Assembly: GCF_947623445.1 (NCBI RefSeq)
Contig: NC_135241.1
Span: 15,936,501 to 16,000,500, forward strand
Reading direction: 5' to 3'
Origin: Clavelina lepadiformis
Lineage: Eukaryota > Chordata > Ascidiacea > Aplousobranchia > Clavelinidae
Length of the DNA stretch: 64,000 nt
Position numbers and translations under genes: made by a program. Numbering within the stretch: position 1 is the stretch's first letter; every line of letters begins with the position of its first letter. Positions 63,016 through 64,000 of this stretch are shown here, piece by piece. Below the pieces are notes generated by a model. It saw only the letters and a program-made list of their open reading frames with translations, made no database searches and was not told the origin of the DNA.

Positions 63016-64000
63016 GTAAAACTACATAAAACAGATATATTCAGGTTGTAGCAATAAAATAAAGATTAGATAAACAACTATAACTATAACTTGCACAATA
63101 TGCGCTTCTGTAAAAAATGAAGACATAAATAATAATTTATAATATAGCAGAAGCTGCTTGTTGTTTATAAATGAATAATATGACCAGCCGATTTTGATGA
63201 CTATTGAGGTACAACCCCAAAGGCCAATACATAGTTTTAATTATGTATGGGAAGAAAACATTTTGCTTTATCAAATAATTCATATCTTTGGAGTAATTTT
63301 TAAGAGCAACCTTTTTGCTTTGGTCTATTGCTAAACTCATTGAGCGAAATTACGTCGGTAAAATACGACGCGTCCTAAGCTTTTCAATTGATACGTAAAA
63401 TGAGTACCAAGAGCGAAAATTTTTTATTAATGAATAGTTTAGTTGTCGTTTAGTTTTATTAACCAGAAATTGATATTAGAACCATACGACATTTTTAGTG
63501 ATGTTGTTTAAAAGCTGTTAACAAATTTTCAAATATTGTCAAAACCTTTTTCGAATTGTTTTTACCATCACCTGTTATTGTGACGCTTAAGTTCTCGAAG
63601 GCCAAAGGGTCAACTATTTATGCATTGCTATTCATCACAAATTCGAATTGGTTAAAGTAAAAATTACGAAGTCTGTTTGGTGAAGTAGAAGTTACTTATA
63701 GTGTGCGAGAGATGAACCCGTTCTTTCGAGTTACTTAAAAAGTTTTGCAGTTTAATACTGGTAAAATATAAATATTATATAAACCTTATATACATCTTAA
63801 ACATTATAGTATGATATATTATATAGGTATAGGTATATTTATAGGTATAAATAAATAAGGTTTAAGCCTCTTCAATGACAGTGCTGGTGACTACGAAAGC
63901 GATTAATTATTATCTATTGCAAATAGGGCGAAACAGCAATGTTGATATCAAAAACTAAGAAAATTGTAATTTATAAGAAGTTGCACAGGTTAACTGAAAA
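63016..64000. other. Upstream region of the TRAF3IP2-like gene
   Basis: It probably holds the 5' UTR and promoter. A short TATAGGTA-type tandem lies at about 63820-63860. No gene is recognised up to the window end. Confidence 0.35.

Overview
The window is eukaryotic nuclear DNA: AT-rich, with genes cut into many short exons by GT-AG introns and separated by AT-rich, repeat-strewn spacers. Gene content (an Act1/TRAF3IP2-type SEFIR adaptor, MCM8, mitochondrial leucyl-tRNA synthetase, AMPK beta, a PAXBP1/GCFC protein and a queuosine-salvage glycosylase), moderate intron sizes and gene density suggest an invertebrate deuterostome, most likely an ascidian tunicate of Ciona type. That species guess is inference. 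Exons were assigned by reading both strands and requiring splice sites, unbroken reading phase across every junction and agreement with known families.

Layout. 118-3221 (minus): an unrecognised gene for a small secreted protein, in which a signal-peptide exon is followed by an array of 33-48 nt phase-0 exons, each encoding one Gly/Ser/His/Gln/Met-rich repeat of about 15 residues. 4620-5330: a dead LINE fragment. 5690-13566 (minus): QNG1, eight exons, with an N-terminal extension. 14324-21245 (minus): MCM8, 17 exons, apparently complete (828 aa). 21614-24073 (minus): a PAXBP1/GCFC2-family protein in one uninterrupted exon (819 aa). 24350-31510: a gene-poor spacer rich in short inverted-repeat elements. 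31511-41827 (plus): LARS2, 22 recognised exons (842 aa; the first exon with the targeting signal was not found). 46164-51379 (plus): AMPK beta, six exons, complete (255 aa). 54132-63015 (minus): a TRAF3IP2/Act1-like adaptor, nine exons (519 aa), tail-to-tail with AMPK beta.

Mobile DNA is dominated by small non-autonomous hAT-type elements. Several have ends that can be set to the base because 8-bp target-site duplications survive: 30838-30990, 35462-35803, 36329-36704, 43296-43932, a tandem dimer at 54427-55227, and 60132-60806. A broken hAT transposase gene lies at about 61684-62710 in the same intron as the last element.

The genes do not form one pathway. They are housekeeping genes (replication/recombination, tRNA modification salvage, mitochondrial translation, energy sensing) plus one immune-type signalling adaptor. 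The least familiar object is the micro-exon repeat gene at the left end, which shows signs of exon-pair duplication and of exon death. It is the best candidate here for something undescribed.
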